From Paraburkholderia phenoliruptrix (lineage in GTDB: Bacteria > Pseudomonadota > Gammaproteobacteria > Burkholderiales > Burkholderiaceae): DNA of 64,000 bases. Location: the NCBI RefSeq assembly GCF_019511605.1, contig NZ_JAEUAV010000002.1, forward strand, positions 186,001 to 250,000, written 5' to 3'. The position numbers were made by a program, and so were the translations under genes. The notes beneath the pieces were generated by a model. That model did no database searches and was not told the DNA's origin. It saw only the letters and a program-made list of their open reading frames with translations. Within the stretch, counting starts at the first letter, position 1, and every line of letters starts with the position of its first letter. This document shows, piece by piece, positions 17,099 to 27,244 of the stretch.

Positions 17099-18130
17099 TC
17101 AACTCGAGCGCGGTGTGCCCGTGGACGCCCGCACCACCAGTTTCGGTGCCGACGAAACGCGCATGGGCACTTTGGTCTTGCCGCGTGCCCGCTGTCCGTA
17201 CGACGATTCGATCAGCTCGCGCAGTAACGACACCGCGAGGCCGGCCACTTCGACGGTCGGCACGGCGACGGTGGTCAACGCGGGCCGAGATTCGCGAGCG
17301 AGTTGAATGTCGGTGATGCCGATCACCGACAGATCTCCCGGCACGGCGAGGCCCAGGTCCGCGGCCGCGTGCATTGCGCCCAGCGCCGGCAGGTCGTTGG
17401 TCGCGAAAATCGCGGTGATTCGCGGATCGGCTTCGAGCAACGCACGCGCGGCCGTATAGCCGCCGTGGACCGTGTCCGCTGCATGCTTGACGCGGCTCTT
17501 GCGCACGCCTCGTGCGCGCAGCGCGTCGAGGAAACCTTCGTAGCGCGCGGCATGAATGCCCGAGACCTTGCTGCCGACAATCGCCCCGACTCGCCGATGA
17601 CCCAGCTCGAGCAGATGCTGGCCTGCCAGTTCGCCGGCCAGACGAAAATCGACGGCGACGCAGGGCAGGCCCGGCGGCTCGTTGGGCCGCTCCCACATGC
17701 ATAAAACCACGGGCGTGCCGCGCGATTCGATCACATGAAGGTCGGCGAACTGCAAGTTGGCGTTCGTCACCAACACGCCCTCGGAGAGCGTGCCGGCAAT
17801 CTGGTCCAGGTACGCGCGGCCTGTCACGGGATCATCATTAGTATTGCAGATGATGACGAAGTGGCCGCTCGTGCGCGCCGCACGTTCGACAGCGAGCGCG
17901 AACTCCGGATAGAACGGATTGGCGATGCTCGACACCATGAGTGCGAGCGTGGGCGCGCGGCCCTCGGCCAGCGCGCGAGCGGCGAGATGCGGCCGGTAGC
18001 CGAGGGCATCGACAGACGCAAGCACGCGTTGGCGCGTCGCCTCACCGACGCGGCCGCGGTTGCGCAGCACGTTGGATACGGTGGCGGGCGTGACGCCAGC
18101 ATGACGCGCGACTTCGCTAAGTGTGGGCAT
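17099..18130 (-). CDS. LacI family transcriptional regulator
   Basis: 343-residue repressor. The N-terminal helix-turn-helix and hinge helix are clear: TLSEVARHAGVTPATVSNVL (3-22), then RPHLAARALAEGR (about 46-58) as hinge. The rest is a periplasmic-binding-like core with LMVSSIANPFYPE at its start, IFATNDLPALGAMHAA and DLSVIGITDIQLARESRPALTT. It is divergent from the ABC ATPase/beta-galactosidase operon with 192 bp between, and a perfect 16-bp palindrome of LacI type lies in that gap. It therefore probably represses the galactoside cluster; the inducer is likely a galactose-containing sugar. Confidence 0.9.
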   Translation of the reverse strand: MPTLSEVARHAGVTPATVSNVLRNRGRVGEATRQRVLASVDALGYRPHLAARALAEGRAPTLALMVSSIANPFYPEFALAVERAARTSGHFVIICNTNDDPVTGRAYLDQIAGTLSEGVLVTNANLQFADLHVIESRGTPVVLCMWERPNEPPGLPCVAVDFRLAGELAGQHLLELGHRRVGAIVGSKVSGIHAARYEGFLDALRARGVRKSRVKHAADTVHGGYTAARALLEADPRITAIFATNDLPALGAMHAAADLGLAVPGDLSVIGITDIQLARESRPALTTVAVPTVEVAGLAVSLLRELIESSYGQRARGKTKVPMRVSSAPKLVVRASTGTPRSS

Positions 18131-18269
18131 ATCTATTCATTATTTGGGATGGCTGCCCGGCATTTGCATCAAAGTACAAGGCACGGCACCATTTGTCGCA
18201 CTGACAAAACGACATGGAGACAGGGCAAGAACCGGCGATCGCACTGCGATCGATTTTTTCGGGCTTGCT

Positions 18270-18285
18270 GATTAAGCGCTTAATC
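18270..18285. promoter_or_regulatory. LacI-type operator
   Basis: GATTAAGCGCTTAATC is a perfect 16-bp palindrome with the central CG typical of LacI/GalR operators. It stands 37 bp before the ABC ATPase start and in the gap divergent to the lacI-type gene. A partial copy, GATTAAATC, follows at 18299-18307. Confidence 0.7.
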
Positions 18286-18322
18286 TCCGTCGTCGAGCCG
18301 ATTAAATCACGGAGTCGATGCG

Positions 18323-19474
<1,152 letters not shown>

Positions 19475-19485
19475 AGGACATTCGG

Positions 19486-21471
19486 ATGCGCCTTGGAGTC
19501 TGCTATTACCCGGAACACTGGCCAGAGTCGATGTGGGAAGACGACGCGCGCCGCATGAAAGCGCTCGGCATCGAGCAGGTGCGAATTGCCGAGTTTGCAT
19601 GGAGCCGTATTGAACCGACGCCTGGCGAATACGATTGGGCGTGGCTCGATCGCGCGGTAGAAGTACTGGGCGCGGCTGGTTTGCAGGTGGTCATGTGCAC
19701 ACCGACGGCGACGCCGCCGAAGTGGTTGATCGACCGTCATCCGGACATCTTGCCGATTGGCGCCGATGGCCGTCCGCGCGCGTTCGGCTCGCGGCGTCAC
19801 TATGACTTCTCGTCGCCTTCGTATTTTGCGGCCTCGCAAAAGATCTGCACGGCGATTGCCGAGCGTTACGGCAAGCATCCGGCCGTTGCGTACTGGCAGA
19901 CCGACAACGAGTTCGGTTGCCATCACACCGTGGTGAGTTATTCGCCGGCCGCAGTTGCGCGGTTTCGGGAGTGGCTGAGAGCGCGCTATAAAACGGTCGA
20001 CGCGTTGAATCGCGCGTGGGGCACGGTCTTCTGGAGCATGGAGTACCGCAGTTTCGACGAAATCGACGCACCGGTCGCAACCGTCACTGAAGCGCATCCG
20101 TCGCACCGGCTCGATTATCGGCGCTTCGCGTCCGACGAGGTCGCGCGTTATAACCGCATGCAGGTCGAGATCATTCGCGCTCATTCGCCGGGGCGTCCGG
20201 TCGCGCACAACTTCATGCAGCTGTTCACCGAGTTCGATCACTACAAGGTTGCCGCCGATCTGGATGTCGCCACGTGGGACAGTTATCCGCTAGGCGCACT
20301 CGAAGAGCAATGGTTCGCGCCCGAAGTAAAAGCGCGCTGGTTGCGCAGCGGTCATCCTGACTTCGCGTCGTTCAATCATGACGTGTACCGCGGCATGTCG
20401 AAGCTGCCGTTCTGGGTCATGGAACAGCAACCCGGTCCGGTGAACTGGGCGATGTGGAATCCCGCGCCGCTTCCTGGCATGGTGCGTTTGTGGAGTTGGG
20501 AAGCGTTCGCGCATGGCGCAGGCTGCGTGTCGTATTTCCGCTGGCGTCAGGCGCCGTTTGCACAGGAGCAGATGCACGCTGGCCTGAATACGCCGGATAA
20601 CCGGCTCGACGTGGGAGGTAGCGAGGCGGAGCAAGTTGCCAAAAACATTCGCACAGTACTTGCAGCGAACGCCGACGCCAATGCCGCGGTTCGGTCGAAA
20701 GTCGCGCTCGTGTACGACTATGAAGCGAAGTGGCTGTTCGAGATTCATCCACAGGGTGCGGACTTTCACTACCCGCGCTTCGCATTCGAGTACTACTCCG
20801 CGTTGCGCGCGCTAGGTCTTGATGTGGATGTCGTGCCCGTCGACGCATCGTTCGACGGCTACAGCATGATCGTGGTGCCGCCGCTGCCGATGGTGCCTGC
20901 GGATTTTGCGGCTCGTCTGGCAAGCTCCGGCGCGCAAGTGGTGTTCGGGCCGCGCACCGGTTCGAAGACGCAGGACTTGCAGATTCCGGCGAATCTTCCG
21001 CCTGGTCCGCTCGCAGACGTGTTGCCGCTGCGAGTGTGGCGTGTCGAATCAATGCGGCCCAACGTGACTGAACCCGTGTTGGGCGCAGGCACGCAAGAGC
21101 CCGACGCGGCGATTGGCCATGCGCGTCATTGGCGCGATTTAATTGAAAGCCGTGACGCGCATGCATTCGACGTACTCGCGCGTTTTGCTGACGGCCACCC
21201 TGCGTGCGTGCGAAGCGGCGCGTTCCATTACTTCGCGAGCCTGTTCGACGACTCGCTCACTGTTCGGCTGTTCGCGCAGATCGCACAGCGCGCAGGTATC
21301 CAGACGCATCCGCTCGGCGAAAGCGTCCGCATTAGCCGGCGCGGCGCGCTGACCTACGTGTTCAACTACGGCGATACAGCGCACACGCTTACCGATGTAG
21401 CCGAAGACAGGTTCGTAATCGGTTCGAGCACAGTACCACCGCAGGGCGTAGCGGTTTACCGATCCAACTGA
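19486..21471 (+). CDS. GH42 beta-galactosidase
   Basis: Hydrolyses beta-galactosides; 661 residues, the usual length for GH42, no signal peptide so cytoplasmic. The N-terminal TIM barrel starts with [14 protein letters not shown] and contains the acid/base Glu142 in QTDNEFGCH and the nucleophile Glu313 in [14 protein letters not shown] trimerisation domain (about 385-590, with the segment [15 protein letters not shown]) and a short C-terminal beta domain follow. It lies between the transporter ATPase and binding-protein genes, so the imported sugar is probably a beta-galactoside or galactan oligomer that is cleaved after uptake. Confidence 0.93.
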   Translation: MRLGVCYYPEHWPESMWEDDARRMKALGIEQVRIAEFAWSRIEPTPGEYDWAWLDRAVEVLGAAGLQVVMCTPTATPPKWLIDRHPDILPIGADGRPRAFGSRRHYDFSSPSYFAASQKICTAIAERYGKHPAVAYWQTDNEFGCHHTVVSYSPAAVARFREWLRARYKTVDALNRAWGTVFWSMEYRSFDEIDAPVATVTEAHPSHRLDYRRFASDEVARYNRMQVEIIRAHSPGRPVAHNFMQLFTEFDHYKVAADLDVATWDSYPLGALEEQWFAPEVKARWLRSGHPDFASFNHDVYRGMSKLPFWVMEQQPGPVNWAMWNPAPLPGMVRLWSWEAFAHGAGCVSYFRWRQAPFAQEQMHAGLNTPDNRLDVGGSEAEQVAKNIRTVLAANADANAAVRSKVALVYDYEAKWLFEIHPQGADFHYPRFAFEYYSALRALGLDVDVVPVDASFDGYSMIVVPPLPMVPADFAARLASSGAQVVFGPRTGSKTQDLQIPANLPPGPLADVLPLRVWRVESMRPNVTEPVLGAGTQEPDAAIGHARHWRDLIESRDAHAFDVLARFADGHPACVRSGAFHYFASLFDDSLTVRLFAQIAQRAGIQTHPLGESVRISRRGALTYVFNYGDTAHTLTDVAEDRFVIGSSTVPPQGVAVYRSN

Positions 21472-21558
21472 GCAGTTAGGTAACGGGACGTTTTCAAGCC
21501 GGCATTGCAAACACTCACGACAACGACGCAAGATCAAGAAATAAAGGAGACAGGTAGC

Positions 21559-22812
21559 ATGAAAATGAAACCACGCAAGGTTCTGCTCACACTCGCGCTC
21601 GCTGCAGCCGCAATCGGCACGTCGGTTCTCAGCCCGGCGCAGGCTGGTACGCTCACGGCCAACATTGCGTTTAAGGGCGCGAGCCAGCGCGCCGTCTGGC
21701 AATCGGTAGTGGACGACTTCAGGAAAGCTCATCCCGGTATCGACGTAAAGGTGTCGTTTATCGATGAAGAAGCGTACAAGGTGCAACTGCCCGGCTGGCT
21801 TTCGACGGTCGCGCCGGACATCGTCAACTGGCATGACGGCGAGCGCATGGCCTATTACGCGCAGCGCGGTCTTTTTGAGGATCTGAGCGGCGATTGGACG
21901 AAGAACGGCTGGAACGAGATGTACGCTTCGACGAAAGAAGCGTCTTCGTACAAGGGCAAGCAATATGCGGCGCCCACCGTGTACTACTCGTGGGGCATGT
22001 TCTATCGCAAGGACCTGTTCCAGAAGGCGGGCATCTCGGGCGAACCGAAAACGTGGGACCAGTTTCTGGACGACTGCAAGAAGCTGAAGGCAGCCGGCAT
22101 TACGCCCATTGCCGTGGCGGGCCGCGATGCATGGACGCTCGCCGGCTGGTTCGATTATCTCGACCTGCGGCTGAACGGCAACGCGTTTCATCAGAAGCTG
22201 ATGGCGGGTGAAGTGCCTTACACGGACGCGCGCGTGAAGAAGGTTTATACGACGTGGAAGCAACTGATCGACGCCGGCTATTTCATCGACAACTCGCTCT
22301 CGTACGATCTGGACGCCGTGCAGCCGTTCCTGTTCCAGGGCAAGGCCGCGATGATGTTGATGGGCACGTTCATTACCGCGGGCTTTCCGGCGAGCGTAAA
22401 GCCTGAAATGGGCTACTTCCAGTTCCCTATTATCGATGCCAACGTGCCGACTGCGGAAGACGGTCCGGTGGAATCGCTGCATATTCCGTCGAAGGCGAAG
22501 AACAAGGCAGACGCACACACGTTCCTCGCTTTTGTCGAGACACCGGAAATCGGCGCGAAGCTGGCCAAGGGCCTCGGCTCGCTATCGGCGAACAGCAAAT
22601 CTCCCGAGCCGGAAGACCCCATTTCGAAGATCGGTTTTCAGATCCTTGCCAATACAAAGGGCGGAATTGCGCAGTTTTACGATCGCGACATGACGAAGGA
22701 AATGGCCGATGAAGGCATGAAGGGAATGCAGCAGTTCGTTTCCGATCCGTCGAAACTGGACAGCGTGCTTGCGCAACTCGAACAGACGCGCAAGCGTATC
22801 TATAAGAAGTAG
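21559..22812 (+). CDS. extracellular sugar-binding protein of CUT1 ABC transporter
   Basis: Periplasmic binding protein of 417 residues. The ATG at 21559 follows AAAGGAGA at good spacing; an upstream in-frame start would put 18 extra residues before the signal peptide and is unlikely. Signal peptide about 1-29 (MKMKPRKVLLTLALAAAAIG, cleavage after AQA). The mature part shows family features FRKAHPGIDVKV, APDIVNWHDGERMAYYA and VYYSWGMFYRKDLFQKAGI. It feeds two permeases downstream, separated by a 239-bp gap with a tandem hairpin repeat. Substrate probably a galacto-oligosaccharide, from the adjacent GH42. Confidence 0.9.
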   Translation: MKMKPRKVLLTLALAAAAIGTSVLSPAQAGTLTANIAFKGASQRAVWQSVVDDFRKAHPGIDVKVSFIDEEAYKVQLPGWLSTVAPDIVNWHDGERMAYYAQRGLFEDLSGDWTKNGWNEMYASTKEASSYKGKQYAAPTVYYSWGMFYRKDLFQKAGISGEPKTWDQFLDDCKKLKAAGITPIAVAGRDAWTLAGWFDYLDLRLNGNAFHQKLMAGEVPYTDARVKKVYTTWKQLIDAGYFIDNSLSYDLDAVQPFLFQGKAAMMLMGTFITAGFPASVKPEMGYFQFPIIDANVPTAEDGPVESLHIPSKAKNKADAHTFLAFVETPEIGAKLAKGLGSLSANSKSPEPEDPISKIGFQILANTKGGIAQFYDRDMTKEMADEGMKGMQQFVSDPSKLDSVLAQLEQTRKRIYKK

Positions 22813-22870
22813 GCAACGGTGACGGCCGTCGGGCCGCTGACTGTTGTATCTGGCGGGAGCGGGGCGCTCC

Positions 22871-23037
22871 GGCCGACAGCTTTGCATGGGGCCTGAGTAA
22901 GCGCTAAAGCGCCAACTCAGGCCGACAGCTTTGCATGGGGCCTGAGTAAGCGCTGAAGCGCTAACTCAGGCCGACAGCCTTGCATGGGGCCTGAGTAAGC
23001 GCTGAAGCGCTAACTCCGGCCGACAGCTTTGCATGGG
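22871..23037. repeat. 49-bp tandem repeat with three long inverted repeats (REP-like)
   Basis: The decamer GGCCGACAGC recurs at 22871, 22920, 22969 and 23018, exactly 49 bp apart, giving three full units and one partial. Each full unit carries a hairpin of 34 bases (22890-22923, 22939-22972, 22988-23021) whose 16-base arms start GGCCTGAGTAAGCGCT and pair with AGCGCTAACTCAGGCC, with one A/A mismatch and a two-base loop. Units differ by a few substitutions. Its place between a binding-protein gene and its permease genes parallels the REP hairpins of malE-malF, suggesting mRNA protection of the upstream part. Confidence 0.9.
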
Positions 23038-23051
23038 ATCGGAGGGTCATC

Positions 23052-24023
23052 TTGTCGCATTCCGTCACCCGCCATACTGTAGGCGGTTCCGTTGCACCGG
23101 GCGGTTCCGGCTTGCCGGCGCCGGGTAGCGCCTCGAGTGCTCACGCGCGCGCGCCGGGGCGCCGTCCCTCGCCCACCGCGCGGCGCCAGCGGCGTGCCGC
23201 CTTTCTGTTTCTCGCGCCGGCTTGCGTGATGGTCGCCGTTTACGTGATCTGGCCGATCCTTTCGACTATCCGCCTGAGCTTTTTCAACTGGGACGGCATG
23301 ACCGAGCCGACCTTCGTCGGCCTCGCCAATTACGTCGAACTGTTCAACGCCCCGACTTTCTACACGGCGCTCAAGAACAACCTCATCTGGCTGCTGCTCT
23401 TTCTGCTCGCTCCGCCAATGGGGCTCGCGGTCGCGCTGTATCTGAACCAGGCGGTGGCGGGCATTCGTATCGTCAAATCGCTATTCTTTGCACCGTTCGT
23501 GTTGTCAGGCGTGGTAGTCGGGCTGATCTTTTCGTGGTTCTACGACCCGACTTTCGGTCTGCTCGCGATGATTCTGGGTCACGGCGTGCCGGTACTCGGC
23601 GACCCACGCTATGCGACGCTCGGCATCGTATTCGCCGCACTGTGGCCGCAAACAGCCTACTGCATGATTCTTTATCTGACCGGCCTGACATCGCTCAATG
23701 CCGAGCAGATCGAGGCGGCACGCATGGAGGGCGCACGCGGCTGGTCGATGCTGTGGCACGTAATCCTTCCGCAATTGCGGCCCACCACGTTCATGGCCAT
23801 TGTCGTCACGATCATTGGCGCATTACGCAGCTTCGACCTCATATCGGTGATGACCGGCGGCGGTCCGTTCGAGAGCTCGACGGTGCTGGCCTACTACATG
23901 TACGACCAGGCAATAAAGTACTTTCGCATCGGTTATTCGGCGGCCATTGCGGTCGTGCTGTTCGGCATCATGCTGGTGTATATCGTTTATCACTTGCGGC
24001 GAATGCTGCGCGCGGAGCAATAA
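23052..24023 (+). CDS. CUT1 ABC transporter permease 1 (MalF-like)
   Basis: Inner-membrane permease of 323 residues. It appears to start at TTG 23052, behind GGAGGG at five bases. The first 50 residues are Pro/Ser/Arg-rich and cytoplasmic; six membrane segments follow. The EAA loop that docks on the ATPase reads EQIEAARMEGARGWSMLWHV with the ILPQLRP ending. A typical GGPFESSTVLAYYMYDQAI region precedes the last TM. It lies just after the tandem hairpin repeat and nine bases before the second permease, so the two are co-translated. Confidence 0.9.
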   Translation: MSHSVTRHTVGGSVAPGGSGLPAPGSASSAHARAPGRRPSPTARRQRRAAFLFLAPACVMVAVYVIWPILSTIRLSFFNWDGMTEPTFVGLANYVELFNAPTFYTALKNNLIWLLLFLLAPPMGLAVALYLNQAVAGIRIVKSLFFAPFVLSGVVVGLIFSWFYDPTFGLLAMILGHGVPVLGDPRYATLGIVFAALWPQTAYCMILYLTGLTSLNAEQIEAARMEGARGWSMLWHVILPQLRPTTFMAIVVTIIGALRSFDLISVMTGGGPFESSTVLAYYMYDQAIKYFRIGYSAAIAVVLFGIMLVYIVYHLRRMLRAEQ

Positions 24024-24032
24024 GGAGCCACC

Positions 24033-24884
24033 ATGTTTCCCGTTCCAATCGACAAATGGAAACCGGCTGCGCGCCGCGCCTACAAACTGACTTTGCCCAT
24101 CGCATTGCTGATCTGGCTTCTGCCGATGATCGCGGTGCTTGTCACATCGGTGCGCTCCACGGAAGAACTTAGCGAAGGCAACTACTGGGGCTGGCCCAGG
24201 CACTTCGCGCTAATCGAAAACTACCGCGAGGCGCTCACCACCTCGCCGATGCTGCATTACTTCTGGAATAGCGTGCTCATTACTGTGCCTGCGGTGGCCG
24301 GCTCGATAGCACTCGCGGCAATGGCGGGTTTTGCGCTCGCAATCTATCGTTTTCGCGGTAATTCCGCGTTGTTCGCGACGTTTGTCGCAGGCAATTTCGT
24401 GCCGGTACAAGTGTTGATGATTCCCGTGCGTGACCTGTCGCTGCAACTCGGCCTGTTCAATTCCGTCAGCGCGCTGATCCTCTTTCATATTTCGTTTCAA
24501 ACCGGATTTTGTGCGCTGTTCCTGCGCAACTTCATCAAGCAGCTACCGTTCGAACTGGTCGAGGCAGCGCGAATTGAAGGCGCGAACGAATGGACAGTGT
24601 TCTTCAGGATCGTGCTGCCGTTGATCCGGCCCGCGCTCGCGGCCTTGGCGATCCTCGTTTTCACTTTTGTCTGGAACGACTACTTCTGGGCGCTGTGTCT
24701 AACGCAGGGCGATGACGCCGCGCCGATCACGGTGGGCGTGGCCGCACTAAAGGGCCAATGGACGACCGCATGGAACCTGGTCTCGGCGGGCTCCATTCTG
24801 GCTGCGCTGCCTTCGGTGGCGATGTTCTTCGCAATGCAAAAGCACTTTGTTGCCGGCCTGACGTTTGGCGCGACCAAGGGTTGA
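24033..24884 (+). CDS. CUT1 ABC transporter permease 2 (MalG-like)
   Basis: 283-residue inner-membrane permease with six predicted membrane segments (first about 18-38, LTLPIALLIWLLPMIAVLVT). The EAA loop reads ELVEAARIEGANEWTVFFRI, ending VLPLIRPAL, and FVWNDYFWALCLTQ is characteristic of MalG-type partners. ATG behind AAGGAG. Last gene of the galactoside operon; a hairpin follows six bases after the stop. Partners are the permease, binding protein and MalK-type ATPase upstream. Confidence 0.9.
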   Translation: MFPVPIDKWKPAARRAYKLTLPIALLIWLLPMIAVLVTSVRSTEELSEGNYWGWPRHFALIENYREALTTSPMLHYFWNSVLITVPAVAGSIALAAMAGFALAIYRFRGNSALFATFVAGNFVPVQVLMIPVRDLSLQLGLFNSVSALILFHISFQTGFCALFLRNFIKQLPFELVEAARIEGANEWTVFFRIVLPLIRPALAALAILVFTFVWNDYFWALCLTQGDDAAPITVGVAALKGQWTTAWNLVSAGSILAALPSVAMFFAMQKHFVAGLTFGATKG

Positions 24885-24889
24885 CGCAG

Positions 24890-24918
24890 CCGACGGCGCG
24901 TTCTACGAGAGCCGTCGG
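24890..24918 (+). terminator. hairpin after the galactoside operon
   Basis: Perfect 8-bp stem CCGACGGC/GCCGTCGG with a 13-base loop, six bases after the last stop codon. It has no T-run on the sense strand (TAAAGAATG follows), so it may be a rho-dependent stop or mRNA 3' cap rather than a classic terminator. Confidence 0.4.
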
Positions 24919-24967
24919 TAAAGAATGAGCGTTTCGCTGACGGATGCCGCGCCTTCTAATCGGTACT

Positions 24968-24981
24968 AGCAAACGTTTGCT
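24968..24981. promoter_or_regulatory. palindrome upstream of the cNMP-FliG gene
   Basis: AGCAAACGTTTGCT, a perfect 14-bp palindrome with central CG like a LacI/GalR or PurR operator, with a half-copy ACGTTTGC at 24993-25000. It sits about 26 bp before the sigma-28-like promoter. Its binder is unknown. Confidence 0.4.
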
Positions 24982-25006
24982 CGATTTTCACCACGTTTGC
25001 CCTAAT

Positions 25007-25033
25007 TAAAGATTGGGACGAGTTTGTCGTTAT
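25007..25033 (+). promoter_or_regulatory. sigma-28 (FliA)-like promoter
   Basis: TAAAGATT at 25007-25014, an 11-base spacer, then GTCGTTAT at 25026-25033. The enterobacterial FliA consensus is TAAAGTTT, 11 bases, GCCGATAA, so 7/8 and 5/8 positions match with the exact spacing. It lies 34 bases before the GTG start of the cNMP-FliG gene. Confidence 0.5.
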
Positions 25034-25066
25034 CCCGTGAAATAAGTCAGACCGTCGAACTGACTC

Positions 25067-26353
25067 GTGCTTGAAGAAAGGCATGCGCTGGACCAAAGCT
25101 CATCGGGGGTACCAATCTTGAACCAACAACGCTCGCCATGGACGCGCACTGCGGCTCCGGGGGAAGTCATCTATTCCGAAGGCTTCGTGGGCGACGCCGT
25201 CATCTACGTGATTGCAGATGGCAAAGTCGAAATCTCCACGCAGTGCGATGAAAAAAAGGTCATTCTGGCCACGCTCGGCAAGGGCGAATTCTTCGGCGAA
25301 GCGGCATTGTTGCCGCCTGAGCCGCGAGCCCACACCGCCAAGGCGCTGAGCTTCTGCCAGTTGACGGCTATCGCCGGCGGTATCGTCGAAGAGGAACTGG
25401 AGCGCGTGTCGCCGCTCCTGCGCCACATCGTGCGCACGATGATCCGGCGCGTGAAAAAGAAAGACGACATACTCGCGACCAATACGCATGCCGACTTTCT
25501 GCCTGGTGTGCTTTCCTACGCGCATGTTCTGTCGTTGATGGCAGGCGCCGAGATGAACGACCGCTTCGATGCGCGCGCACGCCGCCCTCAAAACGAAGAA
25601 GTCTCCATTCCGCTTTCCGAAGTCATCAAGAAATGCAACGCGATTGCGGGCCATTCGCGCCCGCATGTGATGGCCATGCTCAAGCGCATGGAAAAGCTCA
25701 ACCTCGTGTCGATTGAAGCGGGGCGCTCCGAGCGGCTGAACAACACGGCCGGACGCTACTCGGCGAACGACGGTGCAACGGGCCGCCAACTCGTTACGTT
25801 CGATCCGGTGAAAATCACCGACCGCGCGCAGCAGGTGGCCGACCATGACCTCGACGTTTCGATCAGCAGCGAACTTGAGCTGATCGAACTCGACGACCTC
25901 GAAGCGCTGATCGGCGTGGACAGGAAGGTGATTCTGAACAAGCTCTCCCACGCGGAAATCGCCGAAGACATCTTTGCTTTCCGCAAGTCGAAAGTGCTCA
26001 ATTATGTCGAGGAGAAGGGCTTGAGCTACTTCTCGCGCCGCACCGCGCGCGGTGCCGCCGAGTTGAAATCGCTCGACGACCTGGAGTTCATCGATCAGCG
26101 AACCCTGTTCGAAGCAGTGAGCGCGTTCGATACCTATGACCTCGCGAAGCTGCTTTCGGCGTCTGCCGGCCAGCCTATTGACGAGCGCCTGCAATCCGTC
26201 ATGACTGAAGCGCGCAAGAAAGAAGTGTCGTGGGTGATGCGGCGCGAGATCAGAATCGATCCGGTCGAAATCGTGGAGATCGAGCAGCGCTTCATTGAAA
26301 CGGTTCGGGCGCTCAAGTCACCCGCGGCGCACGCGGCACCGGCCGAGTCCTGA
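25067..26353 (+). CDS. cyclic-nucleotide-binding / HTH / FliG-like fusion protein
   Basis: 428 residues, no signal peptide or TM, so cytoplasmic. Residues about 25-125 form a cNMP-binding beta-barrel with an intact-looking phosphate cassette, GEFFGEAALL then PRAHTAKAL. Residues 180-216 (IPLSEVIKKCNAIAGHSRPH then MLKRMEKLNLVSI) look like a Crp winged helix. Residues about 272-325 and 337-417 resemble FliG middle and C-terminal repeats; the second, with FIDQRTLFEAVSAFDTYDLA and DPVEIVEIEQRFIETVRAL, aligns by eye along FliG's torque domain. The FliF-binding part of FliG is absent. The start may be GTG 25067 or TTG 25118. MotA- and MotB-like genes follow, so a rotor or stator-partner role is inferred. 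Confidence 0.75.
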   Translation: MLEERHALDQSSSGVPILNQQRSPWTRTAAPGEVIYSEGFVGDAVIYVIADGKVEISTQCDEKKVILATLGKGEFFGEAALLPPEPRAHTAKALSFCQLTAIAGGIVEEELERVSPLLRHIVRTMIRRVKKKDDILATNTHADFLPGVLSYAHVLSLMAGAEMNDRFDARARRPQNEEVSIPLSEVIKKCNAIAGHSRPHVMAMLKRMEKLNLVSIEAGRSERLNNTAGRYSANDGATGRQLVTFDPVKITDRAQQVADHDLDVSISSELELIELDDLEALIGVDRKVILNKLSHAEIAEDIFAFRKSKVLNYVEEKGLSYFSRRTARGAAELKSLDDLEFIDQRTLFEAVSAFDTYDLAKLLSASAGQPIDERLQSVMTEARKKEVSWVMRREIRIDPVEIVEIEQRFIETVRALKSPAAHAAPAES

Positions 26354-26434
26354 TGCCCGTTCCGTTCGCTCGGCATGAGCGGACGTAACGTCCAACTGTA
26401 ATTTGCAGGCTCGTGCAGCCGCTCGCGGGGACGT

Positions 26435-27199
26435 ATGGATCTTTTGACGGTATTTGGCGTAGTGTTCGGGGTGGCGGCAATCGTCGCGGGCTTCTCGCTG
26501 GAGGGCGGCAACTTCACGTCGCTGATTCAGCTCGAGGCGTTTGTGATCGTGCTTGGCGGCACGTTGGCCGCGGTGATGATCCAGAACACGTGGGCGCGTT
26601 TCTACGACGGCGTGAAGCTGCTGCGCTTCGCTTTCGTGAAGGCGCGCCAAGTGGATCGCAAGAGTCTTTCCATTCTGCTCGAATGGGGCGACCAGGCGAA
26701 GGTGAACGGCATGCTGGTATTCGAATCGATCGAGGCGAAGGGCATCAGTCCGTTTGCCAAGCGAGGTCTCGAACTGCTCGCGAACGGCGTGACCACGGCG
26801 GTGCTCGAAGATGCATTGCAACGGGAAGTCGACGCTTACGAGCGCAATTGCATGGCGGCGGCCCGTATCTGGCAACAGGCCGGCGGTTGTGCGCCGACCT
26901 TCGGTATTCTCGGGGCCGTGCTCGGCCTGATTCAGGTGACCGGGCATATGCTCGAGCCGTCGCAACTGGGGCAGGGCATAGCGGTCGCGTTCGTTGCGAC
27001 GCTGTACGGTCTCGCACTTGCGAACCTGGTGTTTCTGCCGCTATTCGGCAAAATCCGCGCACAGGTGGACAGCGAATTGCGTTTCAGGCGTCTCTATCTG
27101 GACGGTTTGCTCGCCATCTCGCGCAAGGAATCGCCGCACACCATCGAAACGCGTCTGGCGGGCGACGTGCGCGAGCGCTCTGCTGAACTGCTCGGCTAG
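26435..27199 (+). CDS. MotA/PomA-like stator subunit
   Basis: 254-residue inner-membrane protein with four predicted TMs (about 2-20, 30-50, 152-171, 183-204) and a large cytoplasmic loop between TM2 and TM3, the MotA arrangement. Functional positions are recognisable: Lys89 and Glu97 sit where MotA/PomA has the torque-generating Arg and Glu, and Pro154 (CAPTFGILG) and Pro202 (ANLVFLPLFGKI) match the two prolines of the ion path. It is more like MotC/PomA than E. coli MotA, and its loop is not extended as in ZorA. It follows the cNMP-FliG gene by 81 bp and precedes the MotB-like gene; it should form the A5B2 stator with it. Confidence 0.85.
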   Translation: MDLLTVFGVVFGVAAIVAGFSLEGGNFTSLIQLEAFVIVLGGTLAAVMIQNTWARFYDGVKLLRFAFVKARQVDRKSLSILLEWGDQAKVNGMLVFESIEAKGISPFAKRGLELLANGVTTAVLEDALQREVDAYERNCMAAARIWQQAGGCAPTFGILGAVLGLIQVTGHMLEPSQLGQGIAVAFVATLYGLALANLVFLPLFGKIRAQVDSELRFRRLYLDGLLAISRKESPHTIETRLAGDVRERSAELLG

Positions 27200-27244
27200 T
27201 GGCATCGAAAAAAGACAGGCACAACTGATCGCGGACTCGTGTGT

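Noticed and set aside
22871..23037. CRISPR array
   Set aside because: The 49-bp units are directly adjacent with no distinct spacers, and each forms a hairpin; no cas genes are near.
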